From an uncultured Apibacter sp. (GTDB lineage: Bacteria; Bacteroidota; Bacteroidia; Flavobacteriales; Weeksellaceae), in NCBI GenBank assembly GCA_945280365.1, contig CALYQD010000012.1:16812-80811 (forward strand): 64,000 nt of DNA, given 5' to 3'. Below are positions 19,578-29,904 of this stretch, piece by piece. The number at the start of each line of letters is the position of its first letter. Position 1 is the stretch's first letter. The notes beneath the pieces are model-generated. The model searched no databases and was not told the DNA's origin. It worked only from the letters and a program-made list of their open reading frames with translations. A program made the translations under genes and the position numbers.

Positions 19578-19961
19578 TATCTTTAAAATTAGCCTGATTT
19601 AATTTAAAATTATTTTATTTACCTTTCTTTTCTGGCATATAATCAAAGACTCTGTAAGTTCTGCTATACAAAAATTTATATTTTTATTTGGTTGAATATT
19701 ATAACTAATCTACGTTAACTCCATCAATGAATACTATTATCTATTATTTTATTAATTATAATGGTTAACAGACTTAATTTAACTATATAATTTTTGACTT
19801 AATTTTTTAATTTCCCAATAAATTAATTCTTCAGCTTGTAAAATAAATATAATAAAAATTATGAGTATTTTTTTCAAAAAAAATTTTACCTATATAACTA
19901 TTGTTCGAAAGCTTAAGTTAGAATAAAATCTGTAACTTTGTTTTTTTTTAAAAAATAGTTC
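19578..19961. other. Intergenic region with probable promoter of the E1 gene
   Basis: An AT-rich gap without ORF. Its right end holds a good -7 box (listed separately). Nothing else was recognised. Confidence 0.4.
19933..19940 (+). promoter_or_regulatory. Putative -7 box for the E1 dehydrogenase gene
   Basis: TAACTTTG matches TAnnTTTG exactly and ends 21 bases before the GTG start, leaving a short leader. It supports the GTG as start. A TTG lies about 29 bases upstream, which is too far for an ideal -33 element. Confidence 0.5.
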
Positions 19962-22424
19962 GTGATTAAAGAAATAAATTCAACTGTATCAGAAGCTAGT
20001 TTAAGCTTTCAAGAATTTAAAAAAGAAGTGCTTAACGATTATCGATTGTGCTTAATCAGTCGATATAGCAGTTTGTTAGCAAGAAAGGAAGTTCTTTCTG
20101 GAAAGGCTAAATTTGCAATATTAGGAGACGGTAAAGAGCTTCCACAAATTGCGATGGCAAAAGTTTTCAAAAATGGAGATTTTCGTTCCGGATATTATCG
20201 TGATCAAACAATAGCCTTTGCGGTGGGTGAAATTACGGTTGAAAATTATTTTGCTCAGCTTTATGCTGATACAGACGAAGAAAGAGAACCGGAATCAGGT
20301 GGAAGGATGATGAATTGTCATTATGCTACCCATTTAGTAGATAATGAAGGCAATTGGAAAGTTCTTACGGAACAAAAAAATAATGCCGCAGACTTATCTC
20401 CTACTGCCGGACAAATACCTCGATTATTCGGATTGGCTTATGCTTCAAAAATTTATAGAAATTGTCCTGAACTCGAAGATAAAATTCAATTTTCACATCA
20501 TGGAAATGAAATTGCTTTCGGAACCATCGGAGATGCCAGCACTTCCGAAGGACATTTTTGGGAAGCCTTGAATGCTGCTTGCGCCTTACAAATTCCTATG
20601 GTTCTCTCCATTTGGGATGATGGCTATGGAATTTCTGTAGAATCTTCTAAGCAAAGGGCAAAAGATGATTTTTCTGAACTTTTACAAGGCTTTAAACGTA
20701 CCCATGATGAAAATTCCAGAGGTTGTGAAATCATCACAGCCCACGGATGGGATTATCCGGAATTGATTGAAGCTTATGCACAAGCTGAAAAATTCGCAAG
20801 AGAAAAACATATACCTGTTATTATCCATGTCTGTGAGCTCACTCAGCCTCAAGGTCACTCAAGCTCTGGTTCTCATGAAAGATATAAATCTGCTGAAAGG
20901 CTAGAATGGGAAAAGGAATATGACTGTATTAAAAAATTCAGGGAATGGATTATTGATTATGAAACTTACGATCAGATCAATAATCAGAAAATAAAGGTTG
21001 CCACTGAGGAAGAATTAACACATTTAGAAGATGAAGTTAAGCAAATGGTTAAGGAACATCAAAAAAACGAATGGAATAAGTTCCGTTCTGACATAGATGT
21101 CCTTAAAAACAATGCCTTATCTTTAATAACAGATTTAGCTGAAAATAGCGTAAAAAAAGCATTTATAAATTTAGAAAAGGAAAATTTCCTACAAATTCCT
21201 CTTCCTTACAAAAAAGACATCTTCCATTTTATACGTAAAGTTTTCCGCATAGTGCGCGAAGAAGATTTGCAAGCTAAAACTAATTTACAAAATTGGTATA
21301 CGATCGTTTTTAATAAAGAAAGCGAAAATTATAATTCTAAATTATATACAGACACACAATTTTCTGCAGTGCATGTCCCATATGTTCCCCCTATATTCAA
21401 TGAAAATCCGGATCTGGTGGATGGCAGGATTGTTATAAGAGATAATTTTGATAAACTTTTTGAAAAATATCCGGAAATTATTGCTTTTGGCGAAGACCTT
21501 GGCAAAATTGGTGATGTCAACCAAGGATTTGAGGGGTTACAAGAAAAATATGGCTCTACAAAAATATCAGATACCGGAATTCGTGAAAGCACCATAATAG
21601 GTCAAGGAATGGGAATGGCCATGAGAGGCTTACGGCCGATTGCTGAAATACAATATTTGGACTATGTGCTTTATGGAATACAAACTATGAGCGATGACTT
21701 GGCTTCTTTGAGTTACCGAACCAAAGGAAAGCAAAAGGCACCTTTGATTATCCGTACACGAGGCCACAGATTGGAAGGCATATGGCATTCTGGATCTCCT
21801 ATGGGAGGAATTATTAATTACTTGAGAGGGATATATATATTGGTACCAAGAAATTTTGTACAAGCGGCTGGATTTTACAACACTATGATACAGTCGGAAG
21901 AACCGTGCTTACTTATTGAATGTTTAAACGGTTATCGATTAAAAGAACCTCTACCTTCCAATCTAGGAGAGTTTACCACTCCGGTAGGAAAAATTGATAT
22001 TACGCGAGAAGGTAAAGATATAACTGTAGTAACTTATGGGGCTACATGGAAAATTGTTACAGAAGCTGCTAAAGAATTAGAAGCTTTAGGTATTGATATT
22101 GAAATCATTGATATTCAATCATTAATTCCATTTGATTTAAGTCATGAAATAGTTGAAAGCCTGAAAAAAACAAACCGTTTGGTAATAGCTGATGAAGATG
22201 TATCAGGGGGAGCCAGCTCTTATATCTTGCAAAAAATACTTGAAGAGCAGAATGGATTTCAATATTTAGATTCAGCTCCGAAAACTATTACGGCTAAGGA
22301 TCATAGGCCGGCTTATGGATCAGACGGAGATTATTTTTCAAAGCCTTCAGTAGATGATGTGATAGAAAAAATATACGAAATTATGCATGAAGTAAATCCA
22401 ATTGAATATCCGAAAATAAGGTAG
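19962..22424 (+). CDS. 2-oxoacid (branched-chain) dehydrogenase E1, fused alpha/beta
   Basis: Thiamine-diphosphate-dependent decarboxylase of a 2-oxoacid dehydrogenase complex. At 820 residues it joins the E1 alpha domain (about 20-370) and the E1 beta domain (about 470-820), an arrangement common in Bacteroidota. The alpha part shows the ThDP motif beginning GDASTSEGHFWEALNAA and the GGRMMNCHY segment. The beta part has the FGEDLGKIGDVNQGF, GLRPIAEIQY and ADEDVSGGASSY motifs. The branched-chain (2-oxoisovalerate) type is most likely, but pyruvate cannot be excluded from sequence alone. The start is GTG, with a promoter box 21 bases upstream. recF follows after eight bases. Confidence 0.92.
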   Translation: MIKEINSTVSEASLSFQEFKKEVLNDYRLCLISRYSSLLARKEVLSGKAKFAILGDGKELPQIAMAKVFKNGDFRSGYYRDQTIAFAVGEITVENYFAQLYADTDEEREPESGGRMMNCHYATHLVDNEGNWKVLTEQKNNAADLSPTAGQIPRLFGLAYASKIYRNCPELEDKIQFSHHGNEIAFGTIGDASTSEGHFWEALNAACALQIPMVLSIWDDGYGISVESSKQRAKDDFSELLQGFKRTHDENSRGCEIITAHGWDYPELIEAYAQAEKFAREKHIPVIIHVCELTQPQGHSSSGSHERYKSAERLEWEKEYDCIKKFREWIIDYETYDQINNQKIKVATEEELTHLEDEVKQMVKEHQKNEWNKFRSDIDVLKNNALSLITDLAENSVKKAFINLEKENFLQIPLPYKKDIFHFIRKVFRIVREEDLQAKTNLQNWYTIVFNKESENYNSKLYTDTQFSAVHVPYVPPIFNENPDLVDGRIVIRDNFDKLFEKYPEIIAFGEDLGKIGDVNQGFEGLQEKYGSTKISDTGIRESTIIGQGMGMAMRGLRPIAEIQYLDYVLYGIQTMSDDLASLSYRTKGKQKAPLIIRTRGHRLEGIWHSGSPMGGIINYLRGIYILVPRNFVQAAGFYNTMIQSEEPCLLIECLNGYRLKEPLPSNLGEFTTPVGKIDITREGKDITVVTYGATWKIVTEAAKELEALGIDIEIIDIQSLIPFDLSHEIVESLKKTNRLVIADEDVSGGASSYILQKILEEQNGFQYLDSAPKTITAKDHRPAYGSDGDYFSKPSVDDVIEKIYEIMHEVNPIEYPKIR

Positions 22425-22432
22425 ACTTATAC

Positions 22433-23512
22433 ATGTATCTAAAAAATCTTAGATTATTCAATTTCAAAAATTTTTCAGAAAAAAATTTTACTTTTTCTGA
22501 GAAAATCAATTGTTTTGTAGGAAATAACGGTGTTGGAAAAACCAATATTTTGGATGCCATTCATTATCTTTCTTTAACTAAGAGTTATTTAAATTATTCA
22601 GATCAAAACAATATTCGTTTTCATGAAGATTTTTTTTCTCTTGAAGGAAACTTTACGGATGAAAATAATGAAGATAATATCAAGATACAAGTTCAATCAG
22701 GACATAAAAAAATAATCAAACGAAATTCAAAAACATACGATAAACTTTCCGATCATATAGGGAAATATCCTTGTGTGATGATTTCCCCTTATGATCGTAA
22801 CTTAATTAGTGAGGGAAGTGAATATAGAAGAAAGTTTATGGATGGAATGATCAGCCAAATCAATCCCGATTATCTCCATCTAATTCTTAGATATCAAAAA
22901 GCTCTTGCACAAAGAAATGCATTATTAAAATTATTTCTGGCCAATATGTATTTCGATGCTATAAGCTTAGAGATTTATGATGCCGAACTTATTGAAAACG
23001 GAACTAAAATACATCGAATACGCAACGAATTCATAAGTTCATATGTTCCTAAATTTCGCAAGTTTTATGCTTCCCTTTCGCAAGGAGAGGAAGAGGTAAG
23101 CATTCAATATATATCAAATTTGGAAGAAAAAGATATGAGTAGTCTTTTAAAAGAGAATTTGAACAAAGACCGGGCAGCTGCTTATACAACAGGAGGAATT
23201 CATAAAGATGATTTGATTTTTAAGCTGTTTCAATATCCCATTAAAAAATTCGGTTCTCAAGGTCAGCAGAAGTCATTTTTAGTAGCCTTAAAATTAGCTC
23301 AACTTCAAACTATTAAAGAATATTCGTTAAAAAGTCCTGTCCTTTTGATGGATGATATTTTTGATAAACTTGATGATCACAGAGTGGCGCAATTGGTGAA
23401 ATTAGCTCATGAAGAAGAATTCGGTCAAATATTTCTTTCAGACACTCATAAAGAGAGAACAGAAAAAATAGTACAGCAAATCAGTTCCGATTATCGAATT
23501 TTCGAACTTTAA
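22433..23512 (+). CDS. recF: DNA replication and repair protein RecF
   Basis: An SMC-like ATPase that loads RecA at single-strand gaps with RecO and RecR. The 359-residue protein has the Walker A motif GNNGVGKT at 30-37, the ABC signature KFGSQGQQKSFLVALKLAQ, and Walker B LLMDDIFDKLD near residue 302, followed by the D-loop region. It lies eight bases after the E1 gene and may be co-transcribed with it. It is not next to dnaN or gyrB, which is usual in Flavobacteriia. Confidence 0.95.
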   Translation: MYLKNLRLFNFKNFSEKNFTFSEKINCFVGNNGVGKTNILDAIHYLSLTKSYLNYSDQNNIRFHEDFFSLEGNFTDENNEDNIKIQVQSGHKKIIKRNSKTYDKLSDHIGKYPCVMISPYDRNLISEGSEYRRKFMDGMISQINPDYLHLILRYQKALAQRNALLKLFLANMYFDAISLEIYDAELIENGTKIHRIRNEFISSYVPKFRKFYASLSQGEEEVSIQYISNLEEKDMSSLLKENLNKDRAAAYTTGGIHKDDLIFKLFQYPIKKFGSQGQQKSFLVALKLAQLQTIKEYSLKSPVLLMDDIFDKLDDHRVAQLVKLAHEEEFGQIFLSDTHKERTEKIVQQISSDYRIFEL

Positions 23513-23687
23513 TCTTTCTGCAAATAGTTAATTATTTGAAATAAAACTTGGATTGATTAAAAAATATTGTTAAATTTAAAGAAATACATACCTTTTACTG
23601 TTGTTTAAAGTGACCATATATTTTATCAAATTAAAAATTGAATAAAGCGTAAAAGTTTATTTATTTAAAATTGAAAATTTAACATTA

Positions 23688-23981
23688 ATGAGTTTAAGAA
23701 GAAAAGAACAAACATGCAATTCAGCCATTAAAAATTTGGTTAAGGCATTAGGTATGGAAGAAAAACTGCTTATTCTTGAAATGGAAGAAAAATGGAGAAA
23801 TTTAATGGGGTCTATAATAGCCAATCATACCCAACGAATATTTATTGATGACCAAACTTTATATATTCAGCTGAATTCTTCAGCCTTACGACATGAGTTA
23901 AATTACAATCAAAATAAAATTTATTCTGAAATTACTAAAGATATTACGCAATCTTATTTTACTAAAATTAAATTTATATGA
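23688..23981 (+). CDS. DUF721 (DciA-like) protein
   Basis: A 97-residue protein with the DUF721 layout: an N-terminal helix (NSAIKNLVKALGMEEKLLI), a tryptophan-bearing segment (EKWRNLMGSIIANHTQ), and a beta-strand part (TLYIQLNSSALRHELNY). The DciA family loads the replicative helicase in bacteria without DnaC. This short version is the KH-like domain only. Its position downstream of recF is common in Bacteroidota and fits a replication role. Confidence 0.88.
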   Translation: MSLRRKEQTCNSAIKNLVKALGMEEKLLILEMEEKWRNLMGSIIANHTQRIFIDDQTLYIQLNSSALRHELNYNQNKIYSEITKDITQSYFTKIKFI

Positions 23982-24351
23982 ATTAAACTTTTAGTTTATT
24001 GAATATATATTTTAAATTACTATTAGTTTTATAAATCTTAATTCTACTTAAAAAAAATTAAAAATGAGTGTATAAGACGTTTTTATTTCTAAGTATATTT
24101 AGAAAACCCATCTTATAATTTTTACTCTTATATATTCTAAGATCCTATAATTAGGAAAATCAATTTTTAAGTATTAATACTTTATTAACTTTGTTTATTA
24201 AGATAATTAATTAAATTAGCTGATATTTTTTATACTCGTATATTTATATTCTTAAAAAATCAGAATGGAAAAAATGCGTTTTTAGAATAAAAAATTAAAA
24301 TTATTTCCTACACATTTTTCTTTATATATAATTAATTTTAAATAAATTTTA
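23982..24351. other. Intergenic region upstream of the M1 peptidase
   Basis: AT-rich, without ORF. A TAACTTTG box at 24186-24193 could be the peptidase promoter, giving a leader of about 155 bases. This is uncertain because no -33 element was recognised. Confidence 0.35.
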
Positions 24352-26826
24352 ATGAAAAAAAGTATACTTTTATTGGTTTCTATTTTAGCCATTAATTTTA
24401 CGAAAGCTCAGGATTATTCAGATTATCATCCTTCTTCAACCATGGTTAATGATTTAGTGCACACCAAATTAAAAGTAGGGTTTGATATCCCTAATGAAAA
24501 ACTCTTCGGTGAAGCCTGGATAACTTTAAAGCCTCACTTTTATCCAACCGATTCATTAACTTTAGATGCAAAAGGAATGGAAATTTCCGCCGTTTCTCTT
24601 ACGGGTAATAAATCCTTAAAGTATTCTTACAGCGGCACTAAATTAAAAATAGCTCTGGACAAGACCTATAAAAGAAATGAAACGTATACAGTTTATATTA
24701 AATATGTTGCAATTCCGGGATCCATTAATCAAAAAGGCAGTCAAGCCATTCATGATGCCAAGGGACTTTATTTTATAAATCCTAGAGGTGAAAATAAAGA
24801 AAAACCTACACAAATTTGGACTCAAGGAGAAACCGAATCAAACAGCTGTTGGTTTCCTACTATAGATAAGCCCAATCAAAAAACTTCAGAAGAAATATAT
24901 ATAACTGTTCCGGATAAATATGTGACTCTATCCAACGGGGTTTTAAAAACTCAAACCAAAAATTCCGATGGTACTCGCACAGATTACTGGAAATTTGATA
25001 AAAAACATGCTCCTTATTTATTTTTTATGGGGATAGGAGAATTTTCCATAGTAAAAGACAAATGGAAAAATATTCCTGTAGATTATTATGTAGACAAAGA
25101 ATATGAGCCTTATGCCAAACAAATTTTCGGAGACACTCCTTCAATGATCGAATATTTTTCAACTATTTTACAATACCCTTATCCTTGGGAAAAATACAGT
25201 CAAATGGTGGGAAGAGATTATATAAGTGGGGCAATGGAAAATACTACCTGCACGCTACATGATGAAAGTGCATTACAAAAACCCGGTCAACTTATTGATA
25301 AAAATACTTGGGAACCAGTAATAGCCCATGAATTATTCCATCATTGGTTTGGAGATCTCGCGACTACAGAAAGCTGGTCCAATCTTCCTGTTAACGAATC
25401 TTTTGCCAATTATTCCGAATATTTATGGCTGGAACATAAATATGGTAAAGACTATGCAGAAGAACATAGAGATGAGGAACGTAAAGGATATATGTATGGT
25501 AGAGAAGATTTTGAAAAAGATCTCATACGATTCCAGTATAAAGACAAAGAGGATATGTTAGATGCTGTAAGCTATAATAAGGGAGGATTGATACTTCACA
25601 TGTTGCGAAACTATTTAGGAGATGACGCATTTTTTTCCGGTATGAGCGTATATCTAAAAAATAATGAATATAAAGCAACTGAAGCACATCAGCTTCGTCT
25701 CGCTTGGGAAGAAGTGAGCGGTAAAGACCTTAACTGGTTTTTTAATCAATGGTTTTTTGGAAACGGGCATCCTAAATTAAAAGTAGCCTATAATTATAAT
25801 GAGTTACAAAAAACAGTTTCAGTAACTCTTACTCAAATTCAAAATCTTAAATTTCAATTCCCTTTGGATATTGATATATATGAAAACGGAAAAGCAACCC
25901 GCCATCATGTTTGGGCTAAAGCTACTGACAAGAATACATTTGAACTTCCTTATAAAACCAAGCCTCAATTAGTTAATGTAAACCCCGATCGAGTATTGCT
26001 TTGTGAATTAACTGATGATAAAACTATTGAGCAATATATAAGTCAATATAATTATGCTATTGAATACAGTTCGAGAAAAGAGGCTCTTAGCAAATTAGCT
26101 GATGCTCAAACTTCCCATACGGGAGCATTGGAAACTTTATTGAAAGCTGCTTCTTTTGATAAATTTGAAGGATTACGATCTTTTGCTATTTCAAAATTAG
26201 ATGAAACCAATCCTAACGTAAAACAAAAATCGGCTTCTGTCTTAGAAAAGATTGCTACTTCGGATTCTAAAACTTTAGTTCAGGCAAATGCCATTAAACA
26301 ATTAGGAAAAATAGATGCTACAAAATATAAGAATTTATTTATAAAATCTTTCAATAGTCCTTCCTATGGTGTTAAAGCTGCCTGTATACTAGCTATTTTA
26401 AAGGTAGATAAGAATGCTGCCTCAGAATTAGTAAGTAAAATTGATGATAAAAACCCAGGTAAAGATTTGTCAACAGCCATTGCTAAAACTGCAATTTATA
26501 CTAAAGATAATTCTAAACTTGGAATTATTTCAAAGAGCTTTTTAGAATTATTAATTTCATCTGAATCTCAGGAAGAAGCAGATACTTATATTGAAAGTTT
26601 AAAAACTATCATGCAAGGCAACTATCCTACTGAAACACAAAATATTGTTGATGCTTTTGTAAAAGTTTACCCTCAAGCTAAAAATTATGAATTTGGTAAA
26701 TTTATGCTTCAAATTATACAAGTGTCATTACAAATGAAGCAGCAGGCTTCCATTACTTCATTTCCTAATCAAAGTCTTAAAGATCAGGTAAAATACATTT
26801 CCGATGGGCTAGATAAAATGAAATAA
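24352..26826 (+). CDS. M1-family zinc aminopeptidase
   Basis: A secreted or periplasmic aminopeptidase of 824 residues with a signal peptide cleaved near TKAQ. The N-terminal beta domain is followed by the substrate-binding GAMEN motif (about 292-296) and the zinc site HELFHH with His326, His330 and Glu349 (HEXXH-X18-E). The C-terminal third is helical and repeats in HEAT-like fashion (EGLRSFAISKLDETNP, VKAACILAILKVDK). It probably trims peptides for uptake. It is followed by a strong terminator. Confidence 0.95.
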   Translation: MKKSILLLVSILAINFTKAQDYSDYHPSSTMVNDLVHTKLKVGFDIPNEKLFGEAWITLKPHFYPTDSLTLDAKGMEISAVSLTGNKSLKYSYSGTKLKIALDKTYKRNETYTVYIKYVAIPGSINQKGSQAIHDAKGLYFINPRGENKEKPTQIWTQGETESNSCWFPTIDKPNQKTSEEIYITVPDKYVTLSNGVLKTQTKNSDGTRTDYWKFDKKHAPYLFFMGIGEFSIVKDKWKNIPVDYYVDKEYEPYAKQIFGDTPSMIEYFSTILQYPYPWEKYSQMVGRDYISGAMENTTCTLHDESALQKPGQLIDKNTWEPVIAHELFHHWFGDLATTESWSNLPVNESFANYSEYLWLEHKYGKDYAEEHRDEERKGYMYGREDFEKDLIRFQYKDKEDMLDAVSYNKGGLILHMLRNYLGDDAFFSGMSVYLKNNEYKATEAHQLRLAWEEVSGKDLNWFFNQWFFGNGHPKLKVAYNYNELQKTVSVTLTQIQNLKFQFPLDIDIYENGKATRHHVWAKATDKNTFELPYKTKPQLVNVNPDRVLLCELTDDKTIEQYISQYNYAIEYSSRKEALSKLADAQTSHTGALETLLKAASFDKFEGLRSFAISKLDETNPNVKQKSASVLEKIATSDSKTLVQANAIKQLGKIDATKYKNLFIKSFNSPSYGVKAACILAILKVDKNAASELVSKIDDKNPGKDLSTAIAKTAIYTKDNSKLGIISKSFLELLISSESQEEADTYIESLKTIMQGNYPTETQNIVDAFVKVYPQAKNYEFGKFMLQIIQVSLQMKQQASITSFPNQSLKDQVKYISDGLDKMK

Positions 26827-26849
26827 GTAATTTATAAAATTTAATAAAA

Positions 26850-26884
26850 AAAGAGCAAAAATTATACTTTGCTCTTTTTTTTAT
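26850..26884 (+). terminator. Terminator after the M1 peptidase
   Basis: The perfect ten-base stem AAAGAGCAAA / TTTGCTCTTT is followed by a T run. It lies between the peptidase and folA. Confidence 0.85.
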
Positions 26885-26915
26885 ATATTTAAATCTATTT
26901 TTAATTTCAATTAAC

Positions 26916-27407
26916 ATGACCATTATTGCAGCCATAGATGAAAATAATGCAATTGGAAAAGACAATCAATTACTTTGGCATTTATCAAAAGATTTAAAAA
27001 GATTTAAAAGTCTAACCCAAAATCATACTATAATTATGGGAAGAAAAACTTTCGAATCTCTAGGACGTCCTCTTCCTAATCGTATAAATGTAGTGATCTC
27101 ATCGAATCCCGAATATGAGGTACCGGAAAACGTAATTCTGCTTTCTTCTTTATCAGAAGCAATGGAAACTGCTCATATAAATGATGTAAATCCCTACATT
27201 ATAGGGGGAGGAACTATTTATGAACAAGCATTGGATTATGTTGATATATTGGAACTTACTTTAGTTCATACGCAAGTAAAGGATGCAGATACGTATTTTC
27301 CTAAAATCGACTTTTCAAAATGGAATAAAATTTTTGAAGAATTTCATGGTAAGGATGATAATCAACCCTATGATTTTAGCTTTTTAACATATCAAAGGAA
27401 AAAATAA
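26916..27407 (+). CDS. folA: Dihydrofolate reductase
   Basis: Reduces dihydrofolate to tetrahydrofolate with NADPH in the cytoplasm. The 163-residue protein shows the Met20-loop region (AIDENNAIGKDNQLLWHL), acidic active-site residue Asp26, the NADPH-binding MGRKTFESLGRPLPNR, and the GGGTIYEQAL motif. Length is standard. It converges with the neighbouring lipoprotein gene, with one base between the stop codons. Confidence 0.96.
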   Translation: MTIIAAIDENNAIGKDNQLLWHLSKDLKRFKSLTQNHTIIMGRKTFESLGRPLPNRINVVISSNPEYEVPENVILLSSLSEAMETAHINDVNPYIIGGGTIYEQALDYVDILELTLVHTQVKDADTYFPKIDFSKWNKIFEEFHGKDDNQPYDFSFLTYQRKK

Positions 27408-27408
27408 A

Positions 27409-28017
27409 TCATTTACTTTTCGTTACCGTCCAACCTTTATTTTTTTTATAACTTAAATTAAATGTTTTAGTTATAAAATTGGTATTAGGGTTTTTGTCGT
27501 AACCTAGTATTGAAAAATCTGTATTTACTTTTTTAAGAGTTATCACCGCTTTAGCTGAATGTTTACCAGTTAACTCAAATCTGGTCTGCTCCTTGTCTCC
27601 TAGTTTATATTCTAAGGATTTCAACGTTACGGTTTCTTTTTTTTGTTTAATGACATATGGACGAGCTTTATCTGTCAATTTAGCTTCATAGGTTAATACA
27701 CTGTCTTTACTTAAAAATTTCTTTTTTTGTTTTACTAAATTTAAAATTAGATACCCTTTTTCTTCTAATTCTTTATATGCTTTAATATTTTTTTTATCTT
27801 TTTTAACGCTAAACTTAACTTCACCGATGGTTATATCTGCTGTTTCATATATTGGATTGGATTTGAGATATTCTTCTATCGAATTAAGAGCGACATCGTC
27901 TGACAAAGTAGCTTTATCTCCACACGCCACAATATTTAAGACTAGAATCACAAAAAAAGAAATATTCCATAAAATATTATCAAAAATTATATTCTTTCGA
28001 GTCATAACGGTTCTCAT
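27409..28017 (-). CDS. Hypothetical lipoprotein
   Basis: A 202-residue protein of unknown function. An N-terminal hydrophobic segment leads to a lipobox-like NIVAC, so the mature protein probably begins at Cys32 and is membrane anchored. The rest is rich in Lys and Thr and predicted beta, with two parts of similar style (VKKDKKNIKAY, then TVTLKSLEYKLGDKEQ). No enzymatic motif was seen. An alternative start is the Met at residue 5, which gives a more standard signal peptide. Confidence 0.65.
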   Translation of the reverse strand: MRTVMTRKNIIFDNILWNISFFVILVLNIVACGDKATLSDDVALNSIEEYLKSNPIYETADITIGEVKFSVKKDKKNIKAYKELEEKGYLILNLVKQKKKFLSKDSVLTYEAKLTDKARPYVIKQKKETVTLKSLEYKLGDKEQTRFELTGKHSAKAVITLKKVNTDFSILGYDKNPNTNFITKTFNLSYKKNKGWTVTKSK

Positions 28018-28077
28018 AGTTATATTAAATTAAATAAAATAATAATCAAAAATCATGCACTATATAAAAATCACAAA

Positions 28078-28380
28078 TCAATTATGAGATTTCTGTCCGA
28101 AAATATTATAGATTGCTCCTGATAAAATGCCCATCCAAAATATAATACCTGCTATTATAGTCCATATACAAAGTAAACGAGTAATAGCAGAAGAACGCTT
28201 TGATTTTGAATACATTTTTTGTTCCCAATATTGATTTACACGTAACGAATAAAACAAAGCAAAAATTCCTACGGGTGCAAAGCAAGCAATCGAACAAATT
28301 ATCGCAAATACTAAATAATTATTCGGAGCTTTATCTTTTGGAATTTCATCGTTTTCTTGATCTACAACTTCTTCGCTCAT
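28078..28380 (-). CDS. CD225/dispanin-like two-helix membrane protein
   Basis: A 100-residue protein with an acidic N-terminus and the pattern PNNYLVFAIICSIACFAPVG, then a short basic loop with the YSLRVNQYWEQKMYSKSKRSS segment, and a second hydrophobic helix. This matches the dispanin (CD225, interferon-induced transmembrane protein) fold, which also occurs in many bacteria. The second in-frame ATG (MSEEVVDQ) is chosen because the upstream seven residues add nothing conserved. Its role in bacteria is not established. Confidence 0.75.
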   Translation of the reverse strand: MSEEVVDQENDEIPKDKAPNNYLVFAIICSIACFAPVGIFALFYSLRVNQYWEQKMYSKSKRSSAITRLLCIWTIIAGIIFWMGILSGAIYNIFGQKSHN

Positions 28381-28448
28381 TGAATTTATTTTTTTATACA
28401 ATGATAATTTACATTTTAATTATAAAACAATAGTCTTTGTTTCCCACT

Positions 28449-29420
28449 CTATTTTTTATTTTCAATTTGTCTCATAACTTCTAATGCTACTCGTAAAGCT
28501 TCTCTTCCTTGCATCAATGTTACTTTAATAGACTTATTATTTTCAATGGAATCTGCTAAAGAATCCAGCTCGTCTAATATGGAATTATTATTTTCAATAT
28601 CGGGATATTGGAAAATAATTTGTTTTTTCTCACCCTCAGCATTTTCAATTATCATATCAAATGGTTGCACTTGTTCCGGAACTTCTTTAATTCTTATGAT
28701 CTCCGCTTTTTTCTCCAGAAAATCTATGGAAACGTAAGCATCTTTTTGAAAAAATCTACTTTTTCTCATATTCTTCATTGAAATTCTACTGGTAGTTACA
28801 TTAGCTACGCACCCATTTTCAAATTCAATTCTAGCATTAGCAATATCGGGAGTATTGCTGACAACTGCTACCCCACTGGCATGTATTTCTTTTACTTTTG
28901 AATTTACCAACGATAACACAATATCTAAATCATGAATCATTAAATCTAGGACAACCGGAACATCGGTTCCTCTAGGATTAAATTCTGCTAAGCGATGGAT
29001 TTCCAAAAACATTGGATTTTGAATGTAAGGTTTTGCCGCAGTAAAGGCCGGGTTAAATCTTTCAACATGTCCTACTTGACCCTGCACTTTATATTCTTGG
29101 GCTAAACGAATGATTTCATCAGCTTCTTCTAAAGATCTGGCAATAGGCTTTTCTATAAAAAAATGTTTACCAGCTTGTATGGCTTTTTTGGCATATTCAA
29201 AATGTGCAAAAGTAGGAGTTACTATATCTAATAAATCAATTTGATTTATTAGTTCTTCAAAGCTTTGAAAAAACTTATAACCGAATTCTTCTTCCAGTTT
29301 TTTTCCATTTTCTTCATCGCTATCATAAAAACCTATTAAATCATATTTTTCAGATTGTTGTAATAATTTCAAATGAATTTTGCCTAAATGTCCGGCTCCA
29401 ACCAAACCTGCTTTTAGCAT
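28449..29420 (-). CDS. Gfo/Idh/MocA-family oxidoreductase
   Basis: An NAD(P)-dependent oxidoreductase of 323 residues. The Rossmann start reads GLVGAGHLGKIHLKLL, and the family lysine motif is FFIEKPIARSLEEAD. The substrate-binding beta-sheet domain follows with MIHDLDIVLSL. Such enzymes act on sugars, inositols or related compounds, but the substrate is not evident. It has no neighbour of a sugar pathway and seems to be transcribed alone. Confidence 0.88.
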   Translation of the reverse strand: MLKAGLVGAGHLGKIHLKLLQQSEKYDLIGFYDSDEENGKKLEEEFGYKFFQSFEELINQIDLLDIVTPTFAHFEYAKKAIQAGKHFFIEKPIARSLEEADEIIRLAQEYKVQGQVGHVERFNPAFTAAKPYIQNPMFLEIHRLAEFNPRGTDVPVVLDLMIHDLDIVLSLVNSKVKEIHASGVAVVSNTPDIANARIEFENGCVANVTTSRISMKNMRKSRFFQKDAYVSIDFLEKKAEIIRIKEVPEQVQPFDMIIENAEGEKKQIIFQYPDIENNNSILDELDSLADSIENNKSIKVTLMQGREALRVALEVMRQIENKK

Positions 29421-29904
29421 AATATTTTTATTATTTAATTAATTATTTTAAAGTTATAATTAAAATTTATACGAATTAATTACTCATTTATATATAATCC
29501 AATAAATTTACAAATAAATAAAAAATAGAAAAAAACTTTAATATTCTCTTAAATCCCAAATTATTTGAATTTAAAATTTTAATTAAAAGGAATATTATAT
29601 CTATGGACTTTCTATTTATGTTAGTAAGTTAAAATAGAATCCAAAACCTATTCTTTATCATATTTAGTAAACAAATGTACTATATTTTAATGATAGATTA
29701 AAGGTATATATTACATCAAAAGAAATTTATGTGCTTTTATAATATGAAGGATATGGTAATAAAATGTACTGCCATACATGATATTATTTTTATGTACGAC
29801 GTTGTAGATTTTAATAATTATAAGATAAAAGTAAATTTTTTTCAAAAATTACTTTGCAATAACAAATGTTATTTTTTAAGCTAATATTTTTTTAAAGTTA
29901 ATAA
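29421..29904. other. Intergenic region without recognised gene
   Basis: An AT-rich gap. I checked both strands for remnants of coding sequence and found none that I could assign. Confidence 0.4.
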
